The notes under the pieces: generated by a model
Database searches by the model: none
The model's input: the letters and a program-made list of their open reading frames with translations, nothing else
What the model was told of the DNA's origin: nothing
From: Reclinomonas americana ATCC 50394
Lineage: Eukaryota; Jakobida; Jakobea; Jakobida
Assembly: GCA_048213135.1 (NCBI GenBank)
Contig: PS015059.1
Span: 150,511-214,510, forward strand
Length of the DNA: 64,000 nt
Direction of reading: 5' to 3'
Shown: in pieces, positions 24,066 to 35,880 of the stretch
Position numbering within the stretch: position 1 is the first letter of the stretch
Layout: every line of letters starts with the position of its first letter
Program-made: the position numbers and the translations under genes

Positions 24066-26865
24066 ATGGACGAGGAAGAGGAAGAGTTCGCCATTGACGA
24101 CGGCGACGAAGATGCGGAAGAGTACGATGCCGAGGTCGACGAAGGCGACGGAGTGCCAGTGTCCATGGACGACGACTCCTCGTCGATGATGCTGCAGAGT
24201 GACGATGTGGCCGAGGATGAAGACATGGACGATGAGTATGCAGGCGGTGGAGGCATGCTGCTGCCACCAGAGCCCTCGCAAGCACCACTGCCTACTCCCA
24301 CTCCTCCTCCACCTCCACCTCCACCTCCCGTCATGCGCCCAGTGGCGGGAATCGCACAGTTGAGCAGTCGCCGCAGACCGCCACCTGCAGCCGCACGCGT
24401 GGCCACACCACCCGTGGAAGAGGCGAGTGTGTCTTTATGTGGAAGAGCATGAGTGACAGTGATTGATGATGATGTGATTGATTGCAGGGAGTGGTGGTTC
24501 CGCCTCCGCCAGCAGAAGATGGAACTGCGAGAGTGCAGCTGCCGACAACGGCGCCTCCACCACCCGCAGTGAAGCGCTCCAAGGTCAAGTCGAACCCAGC
24601 GGCTGTGCCTGGTGCTGCTGCTGCACCAGTGGCTGTTGTGGTGGAGTCGAGCAGTGATCAGGAGTTGCTACCGGGTGAGAGCGAGGAGAGCAAGCGACGC
24701 CGCGATGTGCGGAACCAGCGGGAGCGCGAGCGGCGGCGGAAGAAGCGGTTGGAGTCCAAGGGCGGGTCAGAGGAGCCGGGCGGTGAGTGCGTCTCTTTCT
24801 CTCTTCTCTCTCTGCGTAGGCGAGTGCTGATGGCTTTCACGCAGATGCATCACCGGCCATCTCAACCATGCCGCCGCCGGCTCCGGTGCCGTCACGGTCG
24901 CAGACGCCCACACCGACTCCTGTTCGCGCCGTGTCGCCAGCGCCGACTGCGTCACCGAGAGTACCCGCGGCTGCCGTCACTGGCGCTTCTGGTGCCGGTG
25001 GTGCTATTGTTGCTGCGGCAGGCAGTCGACAGTCGAGCGAGCCAGCGTATCTGCAGCACAAGTACCCGGTGACATTCGGCATCATCACGCTGATCGATCC
25101 GGGTCGAGTGGACTGCACGCGACCCGAGTTCCACACCAGTCGCTACATTTTCCCCATTGGCTACAAGATCACTCGCGAGTACTTTTCGACAAAGGTGGCC
25201 GACGAGAGGTGTGTGCAGAGGGGTCGAGGGGAAGATTGTGCGCGCCGACACTGCGCCCATGTTTGCGCACCCGCGTTGCAGAACACTGTATGTGTGCGAG
25301 ATCGAGGACGACGGCGACAAGCCACTGTTTGTCGTGTATCCGAGTGGGGCGCCGGAGCAGGGCGTCCGAGCAGCGACCGCCACGGGTGCTTGGGGTCCGG
25401 TGCGCCATCGCATATCTCTGTTTGTGTGTGTGTCTTTGTATGCGCAGCCGTGTGACGTCGAGTTGTCTGAGCAGATTGTCAAGGAGGCCAACGAGCTGAA
25501 ATCCGAGGGCAAGCGCATGTCGTCGACCGTGTCGGGGCCCGACTACTTTGGTCTCAACAACCTTAACGTCATCAAGGTGTGTATGTGTGTGTAGGGGGTG
25601 AATGGTGTGCTGCAGTGTGCTGTTGCTCATGTCGCCGCAGATTATCGAGTCGTTGCCGAATGCCGACCGCTGTGCGAGCTATCTGCCGCGTGGAGCGAGT
25701 GGTGGCAAGGTGGCCAAGGTTGGGTGATGCACTTGTGCCTGCACACACACCTATTGCTCTTTCATGCTTACATGCAATGCAGCCGGTCGCCAAGGGCGGC
25801 AAGGAGTCTGCGCCGACGGTGACGAAGAAACGTGTCTCGGATGCCATGTCAGGTGAGGCGTCGCGCGTCGTTCACATGAGTGCACACGTGCCTCACGCAC
25901 TCGCTGCTTCTGTATCGTAGCAAGTGGTGGTGGTGGCGGGTCTGAGGCCGAGGAAGGACCGTTGCAAAAGGTGTGGTGGTGGTGGAATGTTGGGGGCGAC
26001 TTGGTGCAGTCATCTGCTCACACATCCCTGCCTCACAGCGTGCACGCACCGAGTTCTTCATGCCAGTGGTGATTGAGCCGACAGATGGTGCGTGTCTTGT
26101 GTGCCTCGTTTGCCTGTCCTCCGCTGACTTCTGTTTCGCTGACGCAGTGGATCGACGCTTCACTGCGCTGGACGATTATCTGCTGCGCGAGGCGTGCGAG
26201 CACATGTGGGACATGAACACCATCCTGCGCACTGTGCGCTTCTCCACGCGGTTCAAGCCGTCGGACTTGGAACATCGATGGCGACGACTGCTGTACGATC
26301 CTCACTTGGCACTGACACGCGAGGAGCTGCATGTGCCACCGACGATTGATTTGCTGACCGAGTTGCGCGACAAGCAACGGGGAGACGGGGAGAAGAGAGT
26401 CGCATGTTTGTTAACCCAGCGTTGTGTGCAGATGCCGAATCCAGGCCTCTATCGCCGACCAGTCGCCCATGACGTTTTCAAGTGCGGCGGTTGCGGCGTC
26501 TGCCACTCCGCCAGCCATTACGTACATCAAGGCACCGTACACTGCGCAGGAGGATGCGCTTATTCGCAAGGAGGTATGCCTCGTCTCGCATTCACAAGTG
26601 CTTGTCGATGCTCATGGTGCGCCGTTGGTAGTGGGAGGAGACGCGCGGCCGACCGAATTTTGATCGGCTCCTCAGCCTCAATCCCCACGTGTTTGATGCT
26701 TCGCGATCGGCGCGCAGCATCGAGACCCACTTTTATCGCATCAAGAAGAAGGTGCGTGCGCGCACACACCCATGCATCCTCCAGTTGCATGCACACAGCC
26801 GCCTCACACACATACACACGATGCAGTGGGACCTCAGCGACTATGCGGTACCCGAGGATACCTGA
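24066..26865 (+). CDS. FYR domain plus MCRS_N domain chromatin protein
   Basis: Exons 24066-24428, 24488-24782, 24845-25208, 25282-25399, 25448-25576, 25641-25718, 25783-25852, 25921-25970, 26039-26087, 26148-26361, 26432-26573, 26632-26751 and 26827-26865; 676 aa. Acidic N-terminus, poly-Pro, basic coiled stretch (RNQRERERRRKKR). FYRN at about 285-345 (FGIITLIDPG, HTSRYIFPIGYK) and FYRC at about 345-450 (YVCEIEDDGDKPLF, SGPDYFGLNN, IIESLPNADRCASY). C-terminal part at about 525-676 matches MCRS1 N-terminal pattern (TVRFSTRF, DLEHRWRRLLYDP, APYTAQEDALIRKE, FDRLLSLNPHVF). FYR domains occur in MLL methyltransferases and TBRG1; MCRS1 is in INO80 and NSL complexes. A nuclear chromatin role is inferred. 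I know of no standard protein with both. Confidence 0.8.
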
Positions 26866-27135
26866 CGGGTGGATACCAAACGCTGCTAGCTTTAAAAAAC
26901 CATACACACAGAAAAGCTCGTCTCCTTCCCCACCGTTCACTCGAATCCTCCACACACACATACAACTGGAAAAAATACGACGGCTCTTGCTGGGCCGACA
27001 ATCACGCACTTAAACACATACATCACGAAAGAGTCTTCGACGGAAAAAATGAGTAACAGCGACACGCACAAAAGTTGACATCTAATACAGACGCGCACAA
27101 CGCACACACACACATTTCGCTCTCCCCTCCATTCC

Positions 27136-28762
27136 TTACATGATGATCGCGGGCTCCGGGATGGATGCCGTGATCTGCTTGTGGTGCAGGATCTTGCCAC
27201 CGTTGATGTACAGTTCGTCCTTGATGAGCACATCCTCGCCGAGCACCGAGCATCCCTCCATGCGCACCCACTTGCCAATGTTGCCCTCCCAGCCAATGAT
27301 GCTGTGATTGATCCACGAGTTGCTGCCGACCACCGAGCGGTCCATCACAGTGCACTTGGACAGACGCACACCCTGGTCGATGCGGCAGTCGGGTCCAATG
27401 GTCACATTCGGGCCAATGAGGCAGTCGGGGCCGACTTGCGCGGTCGGGTGCTGTGCATCACGCACGGATGATTTAGTGGTGCTCGACGCGTCACACACCA
27501 GTACGCTGCTCCTCATGCGACGCAACAATGAGGACATTGCCGACAATGCCCGGCCCGCTGGCCAACTTTTCGGGGTGCGCACGGCGCAGATACGCCAGGT
27601 ACAGGCACATGCCGGTGAGGTAGTCCTTCGGCTGGCCAATGTCCATCCAAAAGCCAGGCAAATCCATGGCGTACAGCTCGCCATCCGACGCCATGGCCGG
27701 GAAGATCTCCTTTTCGATCGACGTCGGCCGCGGCTACCATCGCCACAGAACGTGAGGCAAAGGGGGAGGGAGAAGGAGAGAAGAGGGATAATGACGACGG
27801 CACCTCGATGCGCGAGAGCACCGGCGGATTGAAGATGTAGATGCCGGCATTGATGCGGTTGCCGACATACACCTGCGGCTTCTCCACGAACCGCTCAATC
27901 TCGCCGTTCTCCTTGGTCACCACGACGCCGTACTTGGACGGCTCGTCGACCTTGGTCACCTACGCAACCGGAAAAAAGGAGTTGGAAACACAGCTGCGAG
28001 TCTCTATAATCCACCCTGCCGTGCGCACCATCAGCGTTCCCTCCTTGCCGTGGGAACGGTGGTACTGGAGGAGATCGACGAGTGGGAACTCGCAGATCAC
28101 ATCCGAGTTGAGCACGAAGAAGGGATCGCCGTCATCGAGGATCTCCCTGGCGAGCGCAATCGGACCAGCTGCACGCATCGCCATCAGCAACGAGCATGAA
28201 GAGACTCACACGCTCAAGAAAAGACTCACCCGTGCCAAGCGGCTCCTTCTCCTGCGAGTACGAGATGGTGATATCCAGCTGCGACATACACAAAAGATGA
28301 GCATTTCTTCGCTTTCGCTGCGTGTGGAAGAACAAGACTCGATTCCCCTCTGACCTCCTCGGCCCACACAGCCATGGCCTCCATCATGACCTTGGGCTGG
28401 TAGGCGACGGCCAGCACGACCTCGGTGACACCGGCCTCCTTGAGAGCGCGGATCTGATGCACCACAATGGGCGCGTTGGCAAACGGCACCAGTGGCTTCG
28501 GGCATGACAGCGTCAATGGACGCAGACGAGTGCCAAAGCCGCCCACAAGAATCAGAGCCTGTGAACGGGGCGAGCAGGTGCGTGAGTGAGTGAGTGAGAA
28601 AAGAGTGAGAAATGCCTCCGACAGAAAACACACAGGAGACACACACGCGCGTTTGTGCGTGCACTGAGACACTCTGTCGCTTGCTCTTGTGTGCGCACAT
28701 GGTGCTTGTGCTGCACACAATGAGACACACACACTCGTGCACACTTTTACACACACCTTCAT
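27136..28762 (-). CDS. GMPPB: Mannose-1-phosphate guanylyltransferase (GMPPB)
   Basis: Exons 28762-28757, 28558-28355, 28278-28230, 28168-28029, 27959-27804, 27733-27527 and 27450-27136; 358 aa, the usual length. Makes GDP-mannose from GTP and mannose-1-phosphate for glycosylation and GPI anchors. The N-terminal nucleotidyltransferase domain starts with [16 protein letters not shown] and SCPKPLVPF; later come [11 protein letters not shown] and the [14 protein letters not shown] and [10 protein letters not shown] sugar-binding segments; the C-terminal left-handed beta-helix has hexapeptide repeats ([11 protein letters not shown]) and the conserved end [10 protein letters not shown]. Exon 1 is six nucleotides (ATG AAG), then a 198-nt intron. 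The donor after GNVLI is GTTGCG. Confidence 0.93.
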
Positions 28763-28978
28763 GTTGAGGATAACAAGGAATGCAGAGTTAACCGGAGAGG
28801 GAGAGAGCGAGGAGGGAGGTAGAGGAACAGGGACGCAGTCCGTGCGGAACAACGACCGTCGAAGTGAAGTGGAATGGAAGGGGTTTGCGAAGACAGATCG
28901 CTCGCGACCGACCTTGTCCCTCTCTCACACACCGACACACTCACTCTCACTCTCACTCTCATCACGCACACAAGAGCG

Positions 28979-31721
28979 ATGCTGCGACTATGCAGTCGAC
29001 TGGTGGCCAATGAGGTACATGCACACACACACACACACACTTTCTTTCACTCACTCTCCGTCACTCTGCGTTGCCTCTCTCTCTCTGCACTCACGCTGCT
29101 CATTCACTCTGTGAGAAGAAAAGTCGTGCATGCTGACACTTGCAATGATGATGATTCCATGATGCAGTCATTCCATGGCAGTCGGCGCTTTTTCATGCGC
29201 GCCACTCTGCCTGCACTCGCGCCTCCGACTGTCACCTACAAGCTGGCCGACATTGGCGAGGTCAGTGTATGCATGTTGCTTGTCACGCTCCTACTTTTTT
29301 GTCTCTCATGCTCTCTTTGTGTCTATGTGTGTGCGCAGGGCATCAAGGAGGTGGAGGTGCTGTCGTGGCGAGTGGCCGAGGGCGACAAGGTGAAGAAGTT
29401 TGATGCGCTGTGCGAGGTGCAGAGTGATAAGGCCACGGTGGAGATCACCAGTCCGTACCTCGGCACTGTCACCAAGTTGCATGCCAAGGTTGGCCAGATG
29501 GCGCAGGTGAGTGGATGGGGGAAGAGGAGGGAGAGGGTGGGAGAAACAGGGAAGGAAGCTGCTGCGTGAGCGACAGGCATTGGAGAGAGAGAGAAGCACG
29601 GTCGGAGCTCGCCGACTCACCTCCGATGCGTAAGAGAGAGGGAGGGAGAGTGACATCAGAGAAGGGAGGCATGCATGCATGATGCACACAGGAAGCAGAT
29701 AAGCGTTAGAGAGAGAGAGACACGGTCGGAGCTCGCCGACACCTGAGATGCGTAGTCGAGCAAGCAGGCTTCAGAAAGTGCAGTGAAAGTGTGAGCTGCG
29801 CCACAGTCGCGTGCGTGATGCACACAGGAAGCAGGCAGGCTGGAGCTTGCCGATTCACCAAAGATGCGCATTCGAGCAAGCAGGTTTCAGAGAGCGGAGA
29901 GAAGGTGTGAGCTGCACCACAGTCGCGTGAGTGAGGCACACTGGATGTAGGCAGGCTCACCTGAGATGCGTGGTCGAGCAGGCTGTCGTTAGAGAGATAG
30001 AGAAAGGAGCCCTCCGACACGCCACTCTAGCGTGAGTCAATCTCGTTGAAAAGGAAACATTCGCGCTCTCCGTCCCCTTCTTCCACTCAAAATCTGACGC
30101 GCGAAATCGTTGTTGGCAGGTCGGAGCGCCGCTAGTGGACTTTGAGGTGGCAGGCATTGGTGCAGCGCCTGCCAAGCCAGCGGCGGCGACTGCTTCCGCT
30201 CCCGCGGCAGCGTCTGCGCCGGCGGCGGCAGCACCTGCACCGGCGGCCGCTGAGACTGCTCCCGCCGCTTCCGGTTACGACAAGCGAGCCATTGCGACGC
30301 CGGCCGTGCGCAGAATCTCTCGCGAGTACAACGTTCCGCTCAATCAAGTGCAAGGTGAGCTCGTGCATGCACACGAGAGAAGATTGTCTTGGTCTTGTTG
30401 TTCACCTGTGGCTTGGTAGGCTCCGGCAAGGAAGGCCGCGTGCTGAAGGGTGACATTCTGGCGTTTGTCGAGGGTCGTCAGAGTGGCGCTGCTGCCACCA
30501 CCACCGCCTCTGCTGCCACCGCCTCTGCACCTACCTCTTCTCCGTCGCCGGCGTCTGCTGGCCTGGCGGTTGCCGATACGTTGCGTCTACATACGTCTCG
30601 TTCCGAGTTCATCACACGTAAATTCACTCCATGGTGCGCGCAGCGTGCTGCCTGTGCGTGGCCTGATGAGGGCCATGGTGAAGACCATGACTGCCGCCAA
30701 TGCCGTGCCACACTTTGGGTGCGCCTTGCCGTCCCTCATCGCCGCCGCTTTGCAGTTCACCTGACGCCTACGCGCGTGCTTTTGCAGATACTGCGAGGAG
30801 TACACGTTTGACGCGCTCATCGCGCTGCGCAAGCAGGTGAACGAGGTGTCGGCCGAGCAGGGCATCAAGTTGACGTACTTGCCGTTCATCATGAAGGTCA
30901 TTGACGAGAGATGTGTAACACGCGCGTCACTGCGTCTCATCAATTGTGTGCACAGGCTTGCTCGCTGGCGTTGAAGCAGTACCCAATCCTCAACAGCCAC
31001 GTGAATGCCGACTGCACCGAGGTGTTGCTGAAGGGCAGCCACAACATTGGTGTTGCGATGGACACACCGCAGGGTATGTGCACGTGTGCATTGTTGCGTT
31101 CCCTTTGTTTGCGAACGACTCATTGTTGTGCGCGACAGGCCTTCTCGTGCCTGTGGTGAAGAACTGCGAGAGCAAGAGCGTGTTGGAGATTGGCGCCGAG
31201 CTCAAGCGGCTGCAGACCATTGGTGAGTGTACGAGGTCTCTCATTTCCTCTTGCCACTACTGACCCCGGAGCGACCCGCAGGCGCCGATGGCAAGCTCGG
31301 TTCCGATGACCTCACCGGCGGCACATTCACTCTGTCCAACATTGGCGCCATTGGCGGCACCTACGCCAAGCCCGTGGTCTTTGTGCCTCAGGTGCGTGAC
31401 GGCAGATTGAGGGTGGGGTGATGAGAAAGTGGACCGACACTGAGAAACACGCATGCGCACAGGTGTGCATTGGCGCCGTGGGCAAGCTGCAGCGAGTGCC
31501 GCGTTTCGATGCCAACGACAATGTGATCCCGGCATCCATTGTTCAGGTGCGCTGTCTCCCTTCGCTGCTCTGTGCGTTGCCTTGCGCGCGCTCACACGCG
31601 ACTGCAGATGAGCTGGTCGGCTGATCACCGAGTGATTGATGGAGCAACAATGGCCAACTTCTCCAACTTGCTGAAGCAATACCTGGAGAACCCCGTCACC
31701 ATGCTCGCGGCGCTGCGGTAA
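28979..31721 (+). CDS. DBT: Branched-chain 2-oxoacid dehydrogenase E2 (lipoamide acyltransferase)
   Basis: Exons 28979-29014, 29168-29260, 29339-29506, 30120-30354, 30420-30579, 30644-30718, 30788-30896, 30956-31073, 31139-31222, 31282-31391, 31463-31546 and 31608-31721; 461 aa. Mitochondrial presequence, lipoyl domain with [10 protein letters not shown] (Lys about 74), Ala/Pro linker, peripheral-subunit-binding domain ([27 protein letters not shown]), catalytic domain with AVPHFGYCEEY and the active-site [12 protein letters not shown]. It transfers branched-chain acyl groups to CoA in the mitochondrial matrix. Intron 3 (613 nt) holds degenerate tandem repeats. The donor after VADT is GTTGCG. 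PHFGYCEE favours DBT over pyruvate-dehydrogenase E2. Confidence 0.93.
29590..30010 (+). repeat. Degenerate tandem repeat in DBT intron 3
   Basis: Three to four imperfect copies of a unit of roughly 120 bp. Recurring elements are AGAGAGAGACACGGTCGGAG, CTCGCCGACACCTGAGATGCG, TCGAGCAAGCAGG(C/T)TTCAGA, GTGTGAGCTGC(G/A)CCACAGTC and GATGCACACAGGAAGCAG. Copies begin near 29590, 29710, 29840 and 29940, the last truncated. No coding potential is apparent; the expansion explains why this intron is longer than its neighbours. Confidence 0.7.
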
Positions 31722-31833
31722 ATTGTGATCCTGTTGTGCGTATGTATGTGTGTGTGTGTGCGATTGTTTTGAAAGAGTGAAGGAGTCACTGGGTTTAAAC
31801 AGTGCTTTTGTTGGGGAATTTAATTAGTGCGTG

Positions 31834-33312
31834 TCAGCTCGTGAGGCGCATGACTTCCTCGTAGATCAAAAATGTTACCTGCACGAGTGTGTGAGAGGAT
31901 GCAGTGAGGACATCAATGTGGACGGGGAAGGACACGACGCAACAGCATTGGCCGGGAACGCTCTCGCCATGGTTGGCGAGAAACCGCGAAAGAAACTCCT
32001 CCAGCCCTCTTTTCTGTACATCTGCGCGGCGCTTCTCTTGTCACGACACCGCACTGCATGTGCACAACAACACTACAGTGACGACGACGCACCTGCTGCG
32101 CACAGTCAAAGAACCCACCGTCAAGCCACCGCGCCTTGTACCGTCGTGGTTCATTGTCGCGTTGCACCTGCAGGCGAGACTTGATAACTGCGACGCGCAC
32201 ACTGGACATGAGTGCACATCCATCGCCGTTGTCGCCGCTGCTACAGTCACTCACCATCCTGCGGATAGCTGGCGAGCCAGCACGTGACACCACCGATTCC
32301 GCCCGAGATGAAACCGGCCAGCGGTCCAATCTCCGACGGCTTCACACCCTGCCGATCGGCAAACACGCGTCGCGCGTACTCGTAGCCGCCAAAGTACGCG
32401 GCATACGCCGGTATCTCACGCAAGATGGTGGCCGAGGTGCCGAGGAAGATGCCGCGAATGCCGCGGTCGCGCAAGATCTGCCGCACCACGTCCACCGGAC
32501 CCTTGTACAGCACCTGCTGCGCGGCAATCGACTGCGGCGTCGTGTGGGAGAACTCGTGATGCCGCCGTGTGTCCTGGAACTGCGTCTGCAAGCGTGCCTT
32601 GATCATCTCCACCGGCGAGATCACCGGCGAGTTGGCGAGTCCAGCAAAGGCGCCACACAGCACCGCCTGCGACACGGTCAACTCGTTGCGTGACTCTGCG
32701 CGACAAGATCGTTTGAGGCCATCAAGCAATCGATCTACAGATCCGGGAAAGGGAGCGCAACGGCTGTGATCGAGAATCCACGCCTGCGCTTGTCCATACG
32801 CCAGAAACAGCACGGCATTGACGGCGGCGACGCCAGCCAGCGGACTTGCCATGCCCTTGTACAAGCCGCGAAACTGCACAATCGCATGAGACCAAGGTGA
32901 TGTTATTTGCTGTTCTTCTGCTTCTTTGCGCACGCAACTCCCTCCTCGCGGACAGTGTTGCGGAGGCAATCGATGGGGCCGGCGAAAATGCGCGCGCCAG
33001 CAATCGGAACTGCTCCTTGCGTCTGCAGTCGCGTCTGCGGGCATTGGATCGAGTGAGTGGCGGAGAGAGACACACAGAGAGAGACAAAGAGAGACTGCAG
33101 ACCTTGGCGGTGTCGAGCGGGAACGTGACAGCACACTGGCCCATGCCAGCCAGAGTGCCCGCCAAAAAGTCGCGAACTGGCAGCGGCAGTCGTGATGTTC
33201 CCGCAGCTGTCACGTGCAATCGCAAGTGAGATAGAGGCGGGACGGAGATGGAGAAGAGACTCGGGGCGACGCAACGGTGCTGGTGAACGGCCAGTGCGCC
33301 CTCCTCGTTCAT
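31834..33312 (-). CDS. Mitochondrial carrier family protein (SLC25)
   Basis: Exons 33312-33276, 33206-33103, 33034-32939, 32873-32762, 32695-32255, 32187-32093, 32021-31944 and 31878-31834; 335 aa. The three carrier repeats are marked by FPLDTAKTRLQTQ, SPVEMIKARLQTQ and YPQDVIKSRLQVQ, with downstream G-LYKGM and FRGFSPTMARAFPANA segments, ending FLIYEEVMRL. Six transmembrane helices in the inner mitochondrial membrane are expected. The closest feel is the carnitine/acylcarnitine or basic amino-acid branch, but the substrate cannot be read reliably. Four of seven introns have GTTGCG donors (33275, 32938, 32761, 31943); removing the one at 32761 eliminates an extra loop of about 21 residues and restores normal repeat length. 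Confidence 0.88.
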
Positions 33313-33672
33313 CGCCGGCGGATTGCAGTAGTCGCGTCCGGGACATTGTAAAGGTTTCCCTCTTCGCGTTGCACTTGTAGCTGCAGCTCATGCCGATTGT
33401 TCACAGTTAGCGCACTCCTCGACCACGGCAATCTCAAGCCAGGAGCTCGACGTCGCGTGGTGAACGTCGAGCCCCTGCCGCGTGCCACAGACAGTGGCAG
33501 GAGTGAGGCGTGACATTACTGTCACCCCACCATCACTTCCACCCTTGCGCGCCAGCCGTTCCCACGCCCATTTCATTTCTTCGAAGTCGGACAGAGTGCG
33601 TGATGTGCATCTGCACTTGGTCCTCACCCCACTTTTTCACACTCTCTGAGCGCACGCACACACACATCAATC
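33313..33672. other. Divergent intergenic region
   Basis: 360 bp between the carrier and FCF1 starts. It contains an ORF of 79 codons on the minus strand (33627-33388) with an ATG 45 bp from the FCF1 start; the predicted peptide is Cys/Arg-rich with no recognisable domain. I regard it as possible but unproven. CA and CT tracts lie next to the FCF1 ATG. Confidence 0.35.
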
Positions 33673-34711
33673 ATGGTGCGTTCTCTATGTGTGCGCTGGA
33701 TCACACACGCGCGCGCGAGGTGTGCTCACTTGTGTGCTCACTCAGGGACGAAACAAGCCACCGAAGTTTGCGGCAGTGAAAAAGATCATTAGCCCGCACG
33801 ATGCGCGCATGTTGCGTTGGACTCTTCTGTGTGATGATAGAGAGTGAGAGAGTGCGCATGCTCACTGTCCTGTCACAGCACGCGCGATTTGAAGCAGGAG
33901 AAGAAGGAGGTGGAGAAAAAGTCAACGTTGCGTCGACTCTCTCTCACTCTCCCTCTGCTTCTCTCTCTGTCCTCACTCTCTCCTTGTGCGCGCACAGACC
34001 CAAGGTCCCTGTACAGATGTTCTTCCAGCACAACGAGGCATTGAAGCCGCCATATCACGTGTTGCTCGATACGGTCAGCGTGCTTCTTTTGGTTCATCTC
34101 CTCCTCTTTTGCCTCTTCGCTCATTGCCTCGTCTCCAGAACTTTCTGAACTTTAGCGTGCGCAACAAGCTGGATGTGGTGCAGAGCATGATGGACTGCCT
34201 GCTGGCCAAGTGTTGCGTCACTCTGCCTGTGAGGGAGAGTGAGAGAGATAGAGCTTGAGCTGACTCCTGCGAGCAGGCGTGCCATACATCACCGACTGTG
34301 TGATGGCCGAGTTGGAGAAGCTCGGACCCCAGTTCCGTGTGGCGCTGCGTGTGGCCAAGGATCCGCGCTTCCAGCGTCTCAAGTGCCAGCACAAGGGCAC
34401 CTACGCCGATGACTGCATCTTCCACCGAGTGGAACGGGTGCGTCCGTCTCCGATTCGCCTCTTTTTTGTCTCGCGTGACGCTCACTCCATCTTTGTGTGT
34501 AGAGTCGTGTGTATATTGTGGCCACGTGCGACAAGGATCTCAAGCGGCGACTGCGCAAGCTGCCCGGCGTGCCCATCATGTACATCACCAAGCATCAGTA
34601 CAGCATCGAGAGGCTACCCGACGCGTATGGAGGTGAGCGGCCGGCACCTCCCCCCTCCTCACGTGCACACACATTCCCTCTCACACGTTCGTTGCAGCTC
34701 CACGCAACTAG
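33673..34711 (+). CDS. FCF1: FCF1/UTP24 rRNA-processing endonuclease
   Basis: Exons 33673-33675, 33746-33810, 33879-33926, 33998-34073, 34139-34211, 34277-34437, 34503-34632 and 34698-34711; 189 aa. PIN-domain protein of the small-subunit processome that cleaves pre-rRNA near the 18S 5' end in the nucleolus. Strong family matches: [74 protein letters not shown] and YGAPR at the end. Acidic residues expected in PIN metal binding are present. Exon 1 is only the ATG. Three donors are GTTGCG (33811, 33927, 34212); each is the choice that gives the conserved protein, for example AKC|VPYITDC. Confidence 0.95.
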
Positions 34712-34821
34712 AGTCTCCCCGCCCATCGTCCCCACTGCAATTGTTGTGTCTTGAGTTATAAAAAGAGAAGAAAGAGAAACGAAGCCATTGTGTTTGTTTT
34801 TCACTCGCTGCGAATGAGCGC

Positions 34822-35823
34822 CTACTTGGCACGCTCGGCGATTGCTCTCTCCGTCTCGGTGCGCAGCGTGGCAATCACCTCGCCCGGTGACGGTGCCTGT
34901 CAAAGGAAGAAGAGGTAAGTGACTGACTGTGACTGCGGCGCGACGGACGGTGTGCTCACCTTGAACACGGACGAGCCGGCCACAATGACATTGGCGCCAG
35001 CGGCCGCCGCCTGCTTCACCGTGTGCGTGTCGAGTCCACCGTCGACACCAATCGACAGCTCCGGCGCCATGGCCCGAATGGCTTCGATCTAAACGAAACA
35101 CACACAGCGTAAGACCAAGCGCGCCAGACACACACAGCCATATGCATGCCTTTGGCAACATGTCCTCCATGAACGGCTGCCCGCCGAACCCCGGCTCCAC
35201 CGTCATCACCAGCACATAATCAATCAGGCGCACATACGGCTCCAGCGCCGACGCCGGCGTCTTCGGCTTGATGGCCAAGCCAACCAGCATCCCCGCCGCC
35301 TTGACACGCTGAATCAGCTCCTCCACGTGCTCTGCGGACGCATTCAGCGACGCACATCGACACGAGACAGTGTGGAGGCGGCATACCCACAGCCTCCACG
35401 TGGAAAATGAACTGGCTGGCGCCGGCTTTGCGGAAATCCTCCAGCCACTTGCCTGCACCGCATCTCAGCAACACGAACGCGCGCGCACACCCCATGCACA
35501 TGCGCTTACACACCGGGATCGGTGACCATCAGATGGCAGTCGAGAAACGCATGCGGGAGGTGCTTGCGCAAGGCAGCCACCACCGGCGCACCAATCGTCA
35601 AGTTATCCACAAAGTGCCCATCCTTGGCGCGCAAGTAAGCCAAACAAGAAGAAAGAAGATGAGAGGAGGAATCCGCACACAAAACCATTACATCAACATG
35701 CAACCAATCCGCGCCCAGCTCCAACATGCGCGCGGCATCATCGCCAAGCCGCGCAAAGTCGCCCGAGAGCAGTGAGGGCGCAATGAGAGCACGCATGTGC
35801 AATGCTAAAAAACGCGGAGTCAT
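34822..35823 (-). CDS. RPE: Ribulose-phosphate 3-epimerase
   Basis: Exons 35823-35686, 35622-35514, 35452-35387, 35331-35150, 35088-34960 and 34896-34822; 232 aa. TIM-barrel enzyme of the pentose phosphate pathway interconverting ribulose-5-P and xylulose-5-P. Motifs: [26 protein letters not shown] (metal-binding His/Asp), [37 protein letters not shown] and [10 protein letters not shown]. The start could also be the Met ten codons later. The intron after DMLPK appears to use a GC donor (35149): GC..AG splicing gives PK|IEAIRAM as in the family, whereas a nearby GT would insert about six residues. Starts 57 bp from the divergent gene at 35881. Confidence 0.93.
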
Positions 35824-35880
35824 TTTCCGTTCATCAGACGGCGGCGTTTGTTTGTGTCGAGTCTCTCACTTACTGAACGA

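Noticed and set aside
29590-30010. Repeats in the DBT intron as a CRISPR array
   Set aside because: Units are about 120 bp, degenerate and without regular spacers, within an intron of a eukaryotic gene.
33388-33627. 79-codon minus-strand ORF as a confident gene
   Set aside because: The position fits a divergent pair with FCF1, but there is no domain, no conserved motif and no splice support.
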